From Planosporangium mesophilum (GTDB lineage: Bacteria > Actinomycetota > Actinomycetes > Mycobacteriales > Micromonosporaceae): DNA of 64,000 nt. Positions 44,057 to 53,225 of this stretch are shown piece by piece. The notes under the pieces are model-generated. The model was not told where the DNA came from, searched no databases, and worked only from the letters and a program-made list of their open reading frames with translations. The translations under genes and the position numbers were made by a program. Numbering within the stretch: position 1 is the stretch's first letter; the number at the start of each line of letters is the position of its first letter. The stretch lies in contig NZ_BOON01000010.1 of the NCBI RefSeq assembly GCF_016863255.1, forward strand, positions 36,207-100,206, written 5' to 3'.

Positions 44057-44391
44057 CGACTGCTCCTCCTCCACTGCACCAGCAGTACGATCAACGCCGC
44101 TGCGCCGGCCGCCACGAGGTACGGCACCGGGTTACGGCGCACCGCCGTGCCGGTACGGGTGACCAGGTGCTGCGCCCGCTCCGGCGCCTCCACCAGCCCC
44201 TCCCGCAGCCGGGCCTTCGCGCCGTCGGCGGTCTCCTGCAGCCGGGCCTTCACGTCGACCTTGGCTGCCAGAGCCTGGACGGTCTCGCCGAGTTCGGCGC
44301 GGGTCTGCGCGATGTCCGCGCGCAACTCGTCCACGTCGGCCGGACCGTTGTGCGACACCTCCGCGCCGTCCCGCGCGCCCGGCGTCGTCAT
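44053..44391 (-). CDS. DUF3618 protein
   Basis: A 112-residue protein. The conserved N-terminal helix DVDELRADIAQTRAELGETVQALAAKVDVK (motif DIAQTRAELGETVQALAAK) is the DUF3618 signature and is predicted to form a coiled coil. A single membrane helix near the C-terminus (PYLVAAGAAALIVLLVQW) anchors it. It overlaps the upstream holin-like gene by 4 nt (ATGA), so the two are co-translated. Thought to be part of a membrane stress or cell-envelope system; no biochemical role is known. Confidence 0.92.
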   Translation of the reverse strand: MTTPGARDGAEVSHNGPADVDELRADIAQTRAELGETVQALAAKVDVKARLQETADGAKARLREGLVEAPERAQHLVTRTGTAVRRNPVPYLVAAGAAALIVLLVQWRRSSR

Positions 44392-44825
44392 CGATGTCCC
44401 CTCTCCTTGACCGCCTCAGTCACGGTGTCGATGTCCTCGCGCAGGCTGTGCACGGTGCGCTTGGGCACCGGCGGAGTCGCCTTGCGGATCCGGGCACGCC
44501 CGACCAGCGCCATGCCACCGGCGATGAAGAGCAGTACGACCCCGACGATCAGCGTGGCCAGCCAGGCGGGCATCACCAGGGCGAGCAGGAGCACCACCGT
44601 TGTCAGAAGCGCGGCCCCGCCGTACAGAGCCACGACGCCGGCGGCGCCGAGCATGCCCGCGCCGATCCCGGCCTGCTTGCCCTTGGCCGTGAGCTCGGCC
44701 TGCGCCAGTCGCAGTTCATCGCGGACCAGGTGCGAAATCTGTTCCGATGCCAACTTCACCAGTTCGGCTGTGGAGCGGCCATCGGCGCGCTGCGCTGCCC
44801 GCTCTCGGTTGATCACGTCCGTCAT
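44388..44825 (-). CDS. Phage-holin-superfamily-III-like membrane protein (YqjE type)
   Basis: A 145-residue protein. SVAELVKLASEQISHLVRDELRLAQAELT is represented by the motif ISHLVRDELRLAQAEL, followed by two membrane helices (AALLTTVVLLLALVMPAWL and LIVGVVLLFIAGGMALVG). This matches the Phage_holin_3_6/YqjE family of bacterial membrane proteins, which despite the name are chromosomal and not phage-derived. First gene of the three-gene operon ending at 43796. Confidence 0.9.
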   Translation of the reverse strand: MTDVINRERAAQRADGRSTAELVKLASEQISHLVRDELRLAQAELTAKGKQAGIGAGMLGAAGVVALYGGAALLTTVVLLLALVMPAWLATLIVGVVLLFIAGGMALVGRARIRKATPPVPKRTVHSLREDIDTVTEAVKERGHR

Positions 44826-44944
44826 CGTCGCTCCTCTCGGCGCACTACCTGATGTTTCCCCGTGGTGGCGTGCGCTAATCCCCGAATGTGACAGGCCCGG
44901 GCGGGGTATACGTCATGGTCAGTTGCCGTGACGGGAGGACAGTG

Positions 44945-45196
44945 ATGGATGTGAGGTACCACGAGACGCCCGACGATGTGGCCCGGCCGGGGCTGGGGGT
45001 CGACCCCGCGGCACTGAGCACGGACGACCTGCTTCGGGAGCTGCGCAGGCTGCACGACACCAGGCATCTGACGTTCCGCCACGGGTCGGAGGACGCGCTG
45101 ACCAACCACGACCGGCGCACGTCCGAGCTGGAGCGGGAGTACCTCCGGCGCTTTCCCGAGCGGGAGGTCGACCCGCAGCGACTGCGGGACCTGTGA
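44945..45196 (+). CDS. DUF6158 family protein
   Basis: An 83-residue acidic/basic helical protein. ATG at 44945 is 6 nt after GGGAGG, better than the in-frame ATG at 44888. The core STDDLLRELRRLHDTRHLTF, HGSEDALTNHDRRTSELEREYLRR and the C-terminal PEREVDPQR fit the small actinobacterial family annotated DUF6158. Function unknown. It is divergent from the holin-like operon and ends before a strong bidirectional hairpin. Confidence 0.85.
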   Translation: MDVRYHETPDDVARPGLGVDPAALSTDDLLRELRRLHDTRHLTFRHGSEDALTNHDRRTSELEREYLRRFPEREVDPQRLRDL

Positions 45197-45220
45197 ACAA
45201 CCTGCGACCGCGCTGACAAC

Positions 45221-45264
45221 GCCCGCCGCGGTGACCTCCGTCAGGCGAGGTCACCGCGGCGGGC
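45221..45264. terminator. 18-bp bidirectional terminator
   Basis: A perfect 18-bp stem (45221-45238 with 45247-45264) with an 8-nt loop lies between two convergent genes: 24 nt after the DUF6158 stop and 8 nt after the aldehyde dehydrogenase stop. Position and strength suggest it serves both strands. Confidence 0.85.
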
Positions 45265-45272
45265 CGTTCGGG

Positions 45273-46697
45273 TCACGACGGCGGGGTCGCCAGGTGGACC
45301 ACCTTGGTCTGGGTCATCTCGTCGAGCAGTTCCGGACCGTAGCCGTACCCCTGGCCGCTGGCACGGCGGGGATGGGCGGCGCCGCCGGGCGCCCCGCCGA
45401 ACACGTTGTTGACCTTCACGGTGCCGACGGGTAGCTCCCGCCAGGCTCGGGTGGCGTGCGCCAGGTCGCGGGTGAGGACGCTCGCGGCCAGGCCGTACTC
45501 GCCCTGGCAGGCCCGCTCGAGCGCCTCGTCGAACGTAGCGACCACCGCGACCGGGGCGACGGGCCCGAACGTCTCCTCCCGCAGTACCGCCATGTCGTCG
45601 GTGCAGTGGGTGAGCACGGTGGCCGGGTAGAACGAGCCGGGCCCCTCCGGTACCTCACCGCCGGTGAGCAGCTTCGCGCCCGCCGCGACCGCCTGCGCTA
45701 CGTGCCCGTGTACGTGGTCGCGCATCCGCCGGTCGACCAGCGGCCCGAGCTGGGTCGCCGGCTCCGTTCCCGGCCCCGTCCGCAACGACCGCGCCCTGGC
45801 GACCAGGGCGGCGAGGAACGGCTCGGCGACGGCCTCGTGCACGTAGATCCGCTCCACCGCGACACAGATCTGTCCGGCGTTGGCGAACGCCCCGAGCGCC
45901 GCCTGCTCCGCCGCCCACTCAGGGTCGACGTCGGCGTCGATGATGAGCGGGTCGTTACCCCCGTTCTCCAGCAGCACCTTGGTACCGGTACCGGCACAGG
46001 CGCGGGCGATGGCCCGCCCGGTCGCGGTCGAACCGACATGGGCGACCACGTCGACCCCGGCGTCGACCAGTCGGGCGCCGACCTCGCCGTCGCCGAGCAA
46101 CAGGGTGAGCACACCCTCGGGCAGGTGCTCGGACAGGATGCGTGCCAGCAGCCAGCCGGTGGCCGGGGTGCGCTCGCTCGGCTTGTACACCACGGTGTTC
46201 CCGGTGACCAGCGCCGCGCCGATCAGCCCGCAGGAGACGGCGACCGGGTCGTTCCACGGGGTGATCGCCGCGACGACGCCCCTCGACTCGTACACCATCA
46301 GGTCGGTGGCCCCCACTTCGCCGTTGAGCGACCGGCCCCGGTGCACCGGGCCCAGTTCGGCGTACTGCCGCAGCGTCCCCACGCCCGCGTCGACCCCGCC
46401 GCGGGCGTCGCCCAGCGGCTTGCCCATCTCCAGGGTGGTCAGCCGGGCCAGATCGTCGGCGCGGGCCGCGACCGCGTCGGCGGCCCGGTGTACGGCCGCC
46501 GCCCGCTCGCCCGCCGGGGTGCGCGCCCACGCTGCCGCGGCCGAGCGCGCCGCGCCGACCGCCGCGTCCACCGAGGCCGGCCTGGCCACCGGCACGGCGA
46601 AGAGCTCGCAGCCGTCGGCCGGATCGGAGATGGTGATGCGGCGGTCGGCTTCGACGGCGGTCCACTCCTCGTGGACGAGCCTTTCGATGTCGGTCAT
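45273..46697 (-). CDS. Aldehyde dehydrogenase family protein
   Basis: A 474-residue enzyme. ATG at 46697 gives MTDIERLVHEEW; no clear ribosome-binding site precedes it and an ATG at 46730 is in frame. The fold is complete: VVAAITPWNDPVAVSCGLIG, KPSERTPATG, GSTATGRAIA, the glutamate motif in KVLLENGGND and the nucleophilic Cys in FANAGQICVAVERIY, ending REETFGPVAPV. The ENGGND form in place of ELGGK is found in an actinobacterial subgroup. The oxidised substrate is not indicated. It stands as a single gene. Confidence 0.92.
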   Translation of the reverse strand: MTDIERLVHEEWTAVEADRRITISDPADGCELFAVPVARPASVDAAVGAARSAAAAWARTPAGERAAAVHRAADAVAARADDLARLTTLEMGKPLGDARGGVDAGVGTLRQYAELGPVHRGRSLNGEVGATDLMVYESRGVVAAITPWNDPVAVSCGLIGAALVTGNTVVYKPSERTPATGWLLARILSEHLPEGVLTLLLGDGEVGARLVDAGVDVVAHVGSTATGRAIARACAGTGTKVLLENGGNDPLIIDADVDPEWAAEQAALGAFANAGQICVAVERIYVHEAVAEPFLAALVARARSLRTGPGTEPATQLGPLVDRRMRDHVHGHVAQAVAAGAKLLTGGEVPEGPGSFYPATVLTHCTDDMAVLREETFGPVAPVAVVATFDEALERACQGEYGLAASVLTRDLAHATRAWRELPVGTVKVNNVFGGAPGGAAHPRRASGQGYGYGPELLDEMTQTKVVHLATPPS

Positions 46698-46886
46698 GGC
46701 GGGTAGTTGTCCCGATTCACGCGGTCGCAAACGCCGATGGGCTGGTCGTGACGGCGCGGCCGTTCACATCGGATGATCGGAATCACCGGCGCCACGAAGC
46801 CGGCGGCTGTCCACAGTGGCGGCTGGCGTACCCGCGGCCGCCGAGGCACCTGCTCGCACCACGGCGGCGTCGCCGTCCGGTACTGA

Positions 46887-47285
46887 TCAGGCAGGCGTGC
46901 CGCGCAGCAGCCCGAGCATCTCCGGAAGGTCGAAGAAGGAGGCGGTGGCGATCGCCGACTGGCGGCCGGCGTCCGGGTCGGCACCCGCTGCCAGCAGCGT
47001 CGTCACGATCTCCCGGTTCTGGCGGAACACCCCGGCGCCCAGCGCCGTCTGGCCCCGGTCGTTGACGCGGTTCACGTCAGCCCCCCGCTGTACCAGGGCG
47101 GCGACGGTGTCGGGGTGGGCGTGGTAGGCCGCGAGGATCAGCAGGGTGTCGCCGCTGTCGTTCGTGAGGTTGACCGGCAGACCGGCGTCGACCTGCGCGG
47201 CGAGTTCTTCGGTGTGCCCGGAGCGGGCCAGGTCGAACATGCGGTGCGCGAACGCGAGGGTTGCCTCGTCCAGCTGCTCAGTCAC
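46887..47285 (-). CDS. Ankyrin-repeat protein
   Basis: A 132-residue cytoplasmic protein made of about three ankyrin repeats, visible as DSGDTLLILAAYHAHPDTVAALVQRGAD and DRGQTALGAGVFRQNREIVTTLLAAGAD, marked by the TLLILAAY and TALGAGVF helices. It shares strand and neighbourhood with mug and the catalase gene katE. In Pseudomonas an ankyrin protein (AnkB) supports catalase KatB activity, so a catalase-linked role is possible, though this protein has no signal peptide. The partner is unknown. Confidence 0.9.
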   Translation of the reverse strand: MTEQLDEATLAFAHRMFDLARSGHTEELAAQVDAGLPVNLTNDSGDTLLILAAYHAHPDTVAALVQRGADVNRVNDRGQTALGAGVFRQNREIVTTLLAAGADPDAGRQSAIATASFFDLPEMLGLLRGTPA

Positions 47286-47294
47286 CCGTTCAGC

Positions 47295-47894
47295 TTATGC
47301 CTTAGGGTGCCCTAACGCGCCATCGCCAGAGCGCGGATCTCCCCGATCGGCGAGGCTCGCCTCGCGTAGCTTGGCGAACTCGGACGCCAGCGCGTCGAGC
47401 GAGTAGTGCGCGTTCAGGCCGCTCGGGTTCGGCAGGACCCACACCGGCGTTCCGCCGATCCGCGCCGGCTGCGGCCCGACCTTCGCCCGGCGGTCGCCGA
47501 ACGCCACCCGGTACGCGCCGGTCCCCAGTACGGCGAGACAGCGTGGCCGGTATTCGCGGACCTTCGCCTCCAGCGCCGCGCCGCCGGTGACCAGTTCCTC
47601 GGAGGTCAGCTCGTCGGCCCGGGCCGAACCCCGCTCGACCAGGTTGGTGATGCCCAACCCGTACCCGAGCAGCTGTTCCTGCTCGTCGGGGCGTAGTTGG
47701 TGCGGCGTGAAGCCGCCCCGGTGCAGGGCCGGCCAGAACCGGTTGCCGGGCCGGGCGAAGTGGTGCCCGGTCGCGGCCGACCACAGTCCGGGGTTGATGC
47801 CGCAGAACAGGACGTCAAGGTCCGGGGCGATGACGTCGGGGATCACCCGCCCGGCTGCGGCGGCGAGGTCGGCGGGGGAGGGGCGGCTCGGCAC
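47295..47894 (-). CDS. mug: G/U mismatch-specific DNA glycosylase
   Basis: A 199-residue glycosylase of the Mug/TDG branch. The active-site motif is LFCGINPGLWSAATGHHFARPGNRFW, summarised as GINPGLWSA with the catalytic Asn, and NPSGLNAHY is the second motif that intrudes into DNA. VFGDRRAKVGPQP lies between. It removes uracil or ethenocytosine opposite G. Start is GTG at 47894. A 25-residue Ala/Asp-rich C-terminal tail is non-conserved. It lies 9 nt before the ankyrin gene and 67 nt after katE, same strand. Confidence 0.93.
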   Translation of the reverse strand: MPSRPSPADLAAAAGRVIPDVIAPDLDVLFCGINPGLWSAATGHHFARPGNRFWPALHRGGFTPHQLRPDEQEQLLGYGLGITNLVERGSARADELTSEELVTGGAALEAKVREYRPRCLAVLGTGAYRVAFGDRRAKVGPQPARIGGTPVWVLPNPSGLNAHYSLDALASEFAKLREASLADRGDPRSGDGALGHPKA

Positions 47895-47919
47895 GCCGGC
47901 AACCCTGCCACACCCCGGC

Positions 47920-47956
47920 GGCCGTGGACACCCAGCGGCGCCGGGTGGCCACGGCC
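47920..47956 (-). terminator. Hairpin after katE
   Basis: An 8-bp stem (47920-47927 with 47949-47956) extended after one mismatch by a 5-bp stem (47929-47933 with 47943-47947) lies 5 nt after the minus-strand stop of katE. It likely reduces or stops readthrough into mug. Confidence 0.65.
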
Positions 47957-47961
47957 GAGAG

Positions 47962-50082
47962 CTAGGCGACGACCGTCTCGACCGGGCGTTCGTGGAACCG
48001 GTGTGCGGCGAGGGCCTTCATGAACGCCGCCACGAACTCGTCGGTCGGCGCACCGGACTCCGCGCGGGCGATCACGCCGGCGGCCGCCCCGTTGCCGTTG
48101 ATCCCGTTGGCGAACGGCGGCAGGTGGGCGGTCTCGAACAGCGTGGTACCCGCACCGAGCGCGGCCAGGGGCTTCGCGTGCTTGTACGCCTCGGCGACGA
48201 AGTGCAGCGCGTACGCGTTGGTGCGGAGCTTCTCCACGGCGTCCGCCCCGTCCGGTACCACTACGGCGTCGTAGAGCACCGAGGCGACGGTGCTCATCGC
48301 CCGGTCCACGGCCAGCGGCGAGCCGTCCGCCGTCCGGACCTCCCCGTCCGCCGGTGCGAGCAGCTCACCCACCGCGTCCTCCCGTTCGAGGGCCTCGTGC
48401 AGCACCATCACGCTCGCCCGGTCGACCCCGTCGGCGACCAGGAACGCCACCTTGCGCCCCTTGATCCCGTTGTCCCCGGTCTTGTTGGTCTGGCTGAGCG
48501 CCGGTGAGCTGCGGCCGTGGTTGTCGACTGCCTTGGCCGGCTCGGCCACCCCGATGCCGGCGGCGACGGCGACGGCCAGGTCGTGGTCGACGTGGGTGAG
48601 GTGGTCGACGACCCGTTCCCGGATGTAGCGGCGGGCCACCTTGCCCAGCTCGAAGCGGTACGCCTCGACGATGTGCTTCTTCTCCCAGGGCGACATGCTG
48701 TTCCAGAACAGGGTCGCCTGGCTGTAGTGGTCGGCGAAGCTCTCCGGGCGCCGGCGCAGCTTGGGCCCCTCCTCGTGCTCGGGGTAGTGCACGTACCCGT
48801 TCTCGCCGAGCGGCTTCGGGTAGCCGTCGGTGATCGAGTTGGGCACGTAGTTGGCCTGCCGCAGCGGTACCTCGTCGTAGTGGAACCCGTCCTGCTCGGT
48901 GTGGCGCACGGGCACGATCGGCCGGTTGATCGGGATCGAGGCGAAGTTCGGGCCACCCAGGCGGGTCAGCTGCGTGTCGAGGTACGAGAAGAGCCGCGCC
49001 TGCATCAGCGGGTCGTCGGTGAAGCCGATCCCCGGCACCACGTTCTGCACGCAGAACGCCACCTGCTCGGTCTCGGCGAAGAAGTTGTCCGGGTTGCGGT
49101 TGAGCACCAGCCGCCCGACCGGCCGTACCGGTACCTCCTCCTCCGGTACGATCTTGGTCGGGTCGAGCAGGTCGAAGTCGAACCGGTCCGCGTCGCTCTC
49201 CGGGATGAGCTGCACCCCGAACTCGTACTCGGGGAACTGGCCGGCCTCGATCAGGTCCCACAGGTCGCGGCGGTTGAAGTCCGGATCATGCCCGGCGATC
49301 TCCTGCGCCTCGTCCCAGACCAGCGAGTTGACGCCGGACTTCGGGGTCCAGTGGAACTTGACGAAGGTGGACCGGCCGTCGTCGTTGATGAGCCGGAAGG
49401 TGTGTACGCCGAAGCCCTGCATCATCGCGAAGCTGCGGGGGATGGCCCGGTCGGACATCAGCCACATCACGGTGTGCATGGTCTCCGGCTGCAGCGACAC
49501 GAAGTCCCAGAACGTGTCGTGCGCCGAGGCGCCGGTCGGGATCTCGTTGTGCGGTTCCGGCTTGACCGCGTGGATCACGTCGGGGAACTTGATGCCGTCC
49601 TGGATGAAGAAGACCGGGAAGTTGTTGGCGACCAGGTCGAAGTTGCCCTGGGAGGTGTAGAACTTCGTGGCGAAGCCCCGGACGTCGCGGACGGTGTCCG
49701 GCGAGCCGCGCGAGCCCTGCACGGTCGAGAAGCGGACGAAGACCGGCGTCTCCGCCACCGGATCACGGAGGAACTCCGCCCTCGTGTACTCGGCCAGCGA
49801 GTCGTCGTACACCTGGAAGTAGCCGTGCGCCCCGGAGCCGCGGGCGTGTACGACCCGTTCCGGGATGCGCTCGTGGTCGAACCGGGTGACCTTCTCCCGG
49901 AGGTGGAAGTCTTCCAGGAGGCTCGCCCCGCGCTCGCCGACCTTGAGTGAGTTGTCGGTGTCCTCGACCGGGATGCCCTGGTCGGTCGTCATGTGACTGT
50001 CCCGCCGGTCGACCCGGTGCGCGTCGAGTTGCCGTTCCTTGACCGACTGGGGCCTGGTGTCGTCGCGGCGCTGGGTTGTCAT
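47962..50082 (-). CDS. katE: Large-subunit monofunctional haem catalase (HPII type)
   Basis: A 706-residue catalase. ATG at 50082 follows AGGAGG by 6 nt. The distal haem site is RVVHARGSGAHGYFQVYD with the catalytic His, followed by FVRFSTVQGSRGSPDTVRDVRGFATKFY (motif RFSTVQGSRGSPDT) and the Asn in FDLVANNFPVFF. The proximal haem ligand Tyr is in RLFSYLDTQLTRLG. After residue 530 a second domain resembling DJ-1/PfpI amidotransferases (GRKVAFLVADGVD) follows, the hallmark of the long HPII/KatE class. It protects against hydrogen peroxide in the cytoplasm. Divergent from the AI-2E permease gene. Confidence 0.97.
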   Translation of the reverse strand: MTTQRRDDTRPQSVKERQLDAHRVDRRDSHMTTDQGIPVEDTDNSLKVGERGASLLEDFHLREKVTRFDHERIPERVVHARGSGAHGYFQVYDDSLAEYTRAEFLRDPVAETPVFVRFSTVQGSRGSPDTVRDVRGFATKFYTSQGNFDLVANNFPVFFIQDGIKFPDVIHAVKPEPHNEIPTGASAHDTFWDFVSLQPETMHTVMWLMSDRAIPRSFAMMQGFGVHTFRLINDDGRSTFVKFHWTPKSGVNSLVWDEAQEIAGHDPDFNRRDLWDLIEAGQFPEYEFGVQLIPESDADRFDFDLLDPTKIVPEEEVPVRPVGRLVLNRNPDNFFAETEQVAFCVQNVVPGIGFTDDPLMQARLFSYLDTQLTRLGGPNFASIPINRPIVPVRHTEQDGFHYDEVPLRQANYVPNSITDGYPKPLGENGYVHYPEHEEGPKLRRRPESFADHYSQATLFWNSMSPWEKKHIVEAYRFELGKVARRYIRERVVDHLTHVDHDLAVAVAAGIGVAEPAKAVDNHGRSSPALSQTNKTGDNGIKGRKVAFLVADGVDRASVMVLHEALEREDAVGELLAPADGEVRTADGSPLAVDRAMSTVASVLYDAVVVPDGADAVEKLRTNAYALHFVAEAYKHAKPLAALGAGTTLFETAHLPPFANGINGNGAAAGVIARAESGAPTDEFVAAFMKALAAHRFHERPVETVVA

Positions 50083-50271
50083 GGCCGGCCTCCTCGGTTG
50101 GCTCGGAAACGCGGGACGGCTCGGAAACGCCGGATGGCTCGGAGACGCGTCTGGCGACTACTACCGCAAATGGAACCCTTCAACCCCAGGGGCAGTCCGA
50201 GATCGGCAAACTGGCGTGTCGGATGCCGATGAGCGGGTAGACCACCGGGCGGTAACGCGGAGGTGGGTCCC

Positions 50272-51492
50272 GTGCCAGCTCACGACGGCACAGCAGAGCG
50301 GGGGGAACGCGACGGTCCGGACCGGGTGGCGGAGACCACCCTCCCGGCGAGCGACCCCGCACTGTCCGATACCGATCAGGTCGAGGTGAAGCGGGCCGCC
50401 GAGGCCGAGGCGCGGGCGCTACGCCGGGAACAGCCCCCGCCCGAACTGGGGCCGCCCGGTCCGCCGATCAACCGGCGCTCCCCGTACGTGGTCGGCCTGC
50501 TCGGCGCCGCCGGGGTGGCGACCACGTACATCATCCTCCAGTTCCTGTTCCGGGCCGGCGGGGTGATCGCGCTGATCGTGCTCGCGCTGTTCCTGGCGAT
50601 AGGGCTCGACCCCGCGGTGCAGTGGCTGACGCGCCGGGGGCTGCCGCGCTGGGCCGCTGTGACCATCGTGAGTCTGGCCGTGGTCGGAGGGATCCTCGGG
50701 TTCTTCGCCGCGGCGATTCCACCGCTGGTGGCCCAGACCGAGCAGTTCGTCAAGGAGCTTCCGGCGTACTGGAAGCAGTTGAACAACCACAGCTCGACGC
50801 TGGGGCGGCTGGAGACCCACTACCACGTCCGCGAACACGTGACCCAGATGTTCAGCGCCGCCGGTGGCACCAAGCTGTTCGGCGGGCTGCTCGGCGCCGG
50901 CGTCATCGTGTTCGACGCTCTCGTCTCCGCGCTGACGCTGCTGGTGCTGACCGTCTACCTGCTGGCCGACATGCCCCGGATCCGCCGGCTGTTCTTCCGG
51001 CTGGTACCCGCGTCGCGGCGCCCGCGCGCGATCCTGCTCGGCGACGAGGCGTTCGCCAAGATCGGCGGGTACGTGCTGGGCAACCTGATCACCTCGTTGA
51101 TCGCCGCCGCCCTAGCGTTCGCCTGGCTGGTCTTCTGGCACGTCCCGTACCCGCTGCTGCTGTCGCTCATGGTCGGGCTGTTCGACCTGATTCCGGTGGT
51201 CGGCGCGGTCACCGCGGGAATCATCGTCACGCTCGTGTCGCTGATCGTCTCGGTACCGGTCGCGATCGCCACGGCCGTCTACTTCGTCGTCTACAAGCAC
51301 GCCGAGGACTACCTCCTGGTGCCCCGGATCATCGGGCGCACCGTCGACGTGCCCGCGACCGCCACCCTGGTCGCCGTGCTGATCGGCGGTGCCGCTCTCG
51401 GCATCGTCGGTGCCCTGATCGCCATTCCGATCGCGGCGGTCGTCCGGCTGGTCCTCCACGAGATCGTCTTCCCTCGGCTCGACCGCACCTGA
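50272..51492 (+). CDS. AI-2E family transporter (PerM-like permease)
   Basis: A 406-residue membrane protein with about eight segments. GTG at 50272 is 8 nt after CGGAGG; the GTG at 50263 overlaps that site. A charged, Pro-rich cytoplasmic N-terminus of about 75 residues precedes the first helix pair. LALFLAIGLDPAVQWLTRRGLPRW and FDLIPVVGAVTAGIIVTLVSL with the VPRIIGRTVDVPATATLVAVLIGG block identify the family. Proposed roles include quorum-signal export and sodium/proton antiport; neither is shown for this subgroup. It is divergent from katE. Confidence 0.92.
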   Translation: MPAHDGTAERGERDGPDRVAETTLPASDPALSDTDQVEVKRAAEAEARALRREQPPPELGPPGPPINRRSPYVVGLLGAAGVATTYIILQFLFRAGGVIALIVLALFLAIGLDPAVQWLTRRGLPRWAAVTIVSLAVVGGILGFFAAAIPPLVAQTEQFVKELPAYWKQLNNHSSTLGRLETHYHVREHVTQMFSAAGGTKLFGGLLGAGVIVFDALVSALTLLVLTVYLLADMPRIRRLFFRLVPASRRPRAILLGDEAFAKIGGYVLGNLITSLIAAALAFAWLVFWHVPYPLLLSLMVGLFDLIPVVGAVTAGIIVTLVSLIVSVPVAIATAVYFVVYKHAEDYLLVPRIIGRTVDVPATATLVAVLIGGAALGIVGALIAIPIAAVVRLVLHEIVFPRLDRT

Positions 51493-51560
51493 GCACCGGT
51501 TTGCGTCCCGTACCCGCCGGGTAGGTCCGGCGACCCGAAGGTCCGCGAGGGGAGGCCCGA

Positions 51561-53225
51561 GTGACGACTGTTGTCGGCATCAACCGCACCCAGGACGCGT
51601 CCATCGCCCTGGTCAGCGGCGGGTCGGCCGTGTACAGCCTCCAGAAGGAGCGGCTGTCCCGCCGCAAGCACCACTGGGGGCGCCGGGGCGACCTGCGCAG
51701 CCTGTACGCGCCGGCGCTGCCGCGCCTGCGGGAGCCCGTCGACCTCGTCGTCGAGTGCTGGTCGTCCGACGACGAGGTCGAACACCTGCCCGCCTACCGC
51801 GAGGAGCTCGTCCGGACCGTGCCGTTCCGCGACGGGGTACGGGTGGCCACGGTGTCGCACCACCTCGCGCACCTGTACAGCGCCTTCTATCCGTCCGGGT
51901 TCGAGCGGGCCGCCGTCATGGTGGTGGACGCCCAGGGCAGCCGGGTCAAGGACATCACCGAGCCCTTCCCGTCCGTCGACGCCACCCCGGAGCTGCTGGA
52001 GGTCGCGTCGTTCTACACCTGCGAGCGGGGGCGGGTCGAGTGCGTCGGCAAGCACCTCTGGCACGGCCGCTGGGCCGAACCGGCCGGGCTCGGCTGCTTC
52101 TACTACCTGTTGACGCGGACCATCTTCCCGGCGGGCGAGGGCAACGAGGGCAAGGTGATGGGCCTGGCACCGTTCGGCCGCCCGTACGCGCTGGGCCTGC
52201 CCGACCTGGAGATCGACGAGTACCGGGTCGCCATCCCGCACGAGTGGATGGAGCTGTTCGCCCAGCGCGACCGGTTCGCGTTCCTCCAGGAGGGGACCGG
52301 GTCGTTCGACGACTGTGCGGACCTGGCGGCGGCGGGGCAGCGCGCGTTCGAGACCGCGGTGCTGCGGGCCGCGGAATGGCTGCACGGCGAGACCGGCGCG
52401 GCCAACCTCTGCTTCGCCGGCGGGACCGCGCTGAACTGTTCGGCCAACGGCCGGCTGCTGCGGGAGAGCCGGTTCGGCGACCTGTTCATCCCACCCAGCC
52501 CCCACGACGGCGGTACCGCGCTCGGCTCCGCCCTGTACGGGATGATCGACTGTCTCGGCGGCGCCAGCGGCTTCCGCTGGGCCAACGACTTCCTGGGCCC
52601 GGACCCCGACGCCGCTGCGGTACGGCGGGCGGTGCGGGCCGCGCCCCCGGAGCTGGTCGTCGAGGAGCCGGCGGACCTGGTCGACCGGATCGTGGACCTG
52701 CTCGACTCCGGCCGGGTGGTCGGGCTGCACCAGGGCCGCAGCGAGTCGGGGCCGCGGGCGCTGGGCAACCGGAGCATCATCGCCGACGCCCGCCACCCCG
52801 ACATGCGGGACTTCATCAACGCGCAGGTCAAGGGTCGGGAGTGGTTCCGCCCGCTGGCCCCTGTCGTGCTGGCCGACGCCGCCAGCACGATCTTCGACGT
52901 GGACCGGCCGGCCCCGTTCATGCAGTACGCCGCCGACGTCCGCCCGCAGTACCGCACGGCGCTGCCGGCGATCACGCACGTGGACGGGACGGCGCGGCTC
53001 CAGACCGTGGACGCCACGAACACCCCCTTCCTGTACGCGCTGCTGCGGGCCTTCGCCGCGCGTACCGGCTGTCCGGTGCTGCTCAACACCTCCCTCAACG
53101 GCAAGGGCGACCCGCTGGCCGAGACGCCGCAGGACGCCCTGGCGTGCCTGCGGGGGACCGCCATGCACGCCCTGGCCATGCCGCCGTTCCTCATCCGCAA
53201 ACGGGTGGAGCCGCCGACGCCATGA
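51561..53225 (+). CDS. NodU/TobZ-family carbamoyltransferase
   Basis: A 554-residue enzyme that transfers a carbamoyl group from carbamoyl phosphate to a hydroxyl via a carbamoyl-adenylate. GTG at 51561 follows GGGGAGG. The N-terminal Kae1-like domain has the iron ligands in VSHHLAHLYSAFYPSG and VMVVDAQG, FAGGTALNCSANGRLL, and the Asp of PPSPHDGGTALG. The C-terminal YrdC-like domain contains LHQGRSESGPRALGNRSI and REWFRPLAPVV. The length matches TobZ and CmcH. Relatives usually sit in antibiotic or nodulation-factor clusters, but no such cluster is visible. It is coupled by a 4-nt overlap to a UPF0173 hydrolase. Confidence 0.94.
   Translation: MTTVVGINRTQDASIALVSGGSAVYSLQKERLSRRKHHWGRRGDLRSLYAPALPRLREPVDLVVECWSSDDEVEHLPAYREELVRTVPFRDGVRVATVSHHLAHLYSAFYPSGFERAAVMVVDAQGSRVKDITEPFPSVDATPELLEVASFYTCERGRVECVGKHLWHGRWAEPAGLGCFYYLLTRTIFPAGEGNEGKVMGLAPFGRPYALGLPDLEIDEYRVAIPHEWMELFAQRDRFAFLQEGTGSFDDCADLAAAGQRAFETAVLRAAEWLHGETGAANLCFAGGTALNCSANGRLLRESRFGDLFIPPSPHDGGTALGSALYGMIDCLGGASGFRWANDFLGPDPDAAAVRRAVRAAPPELVVEEPADLVDRIVDLLDSGRVVGLHQGRSESGPRALGNRSIIADARHPDMRDFINAQVKGREWFRPLAPVVLADAASTIFDVDRPAPFMQYAADVRPQYRTALPAITHVDGTARLQTVDATNTPFLYALLRAFAARTGCPVLLNTSLNGKGDPLAETPQDALACLRGTAMHALAMPPFLIRKRVEPPTP

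Noticed and set aside
44388..44825. A prophage holin
   Set aside because: Despite the family name, the neighbours are chromosomal membrane proteins and no phage gene is nearby.
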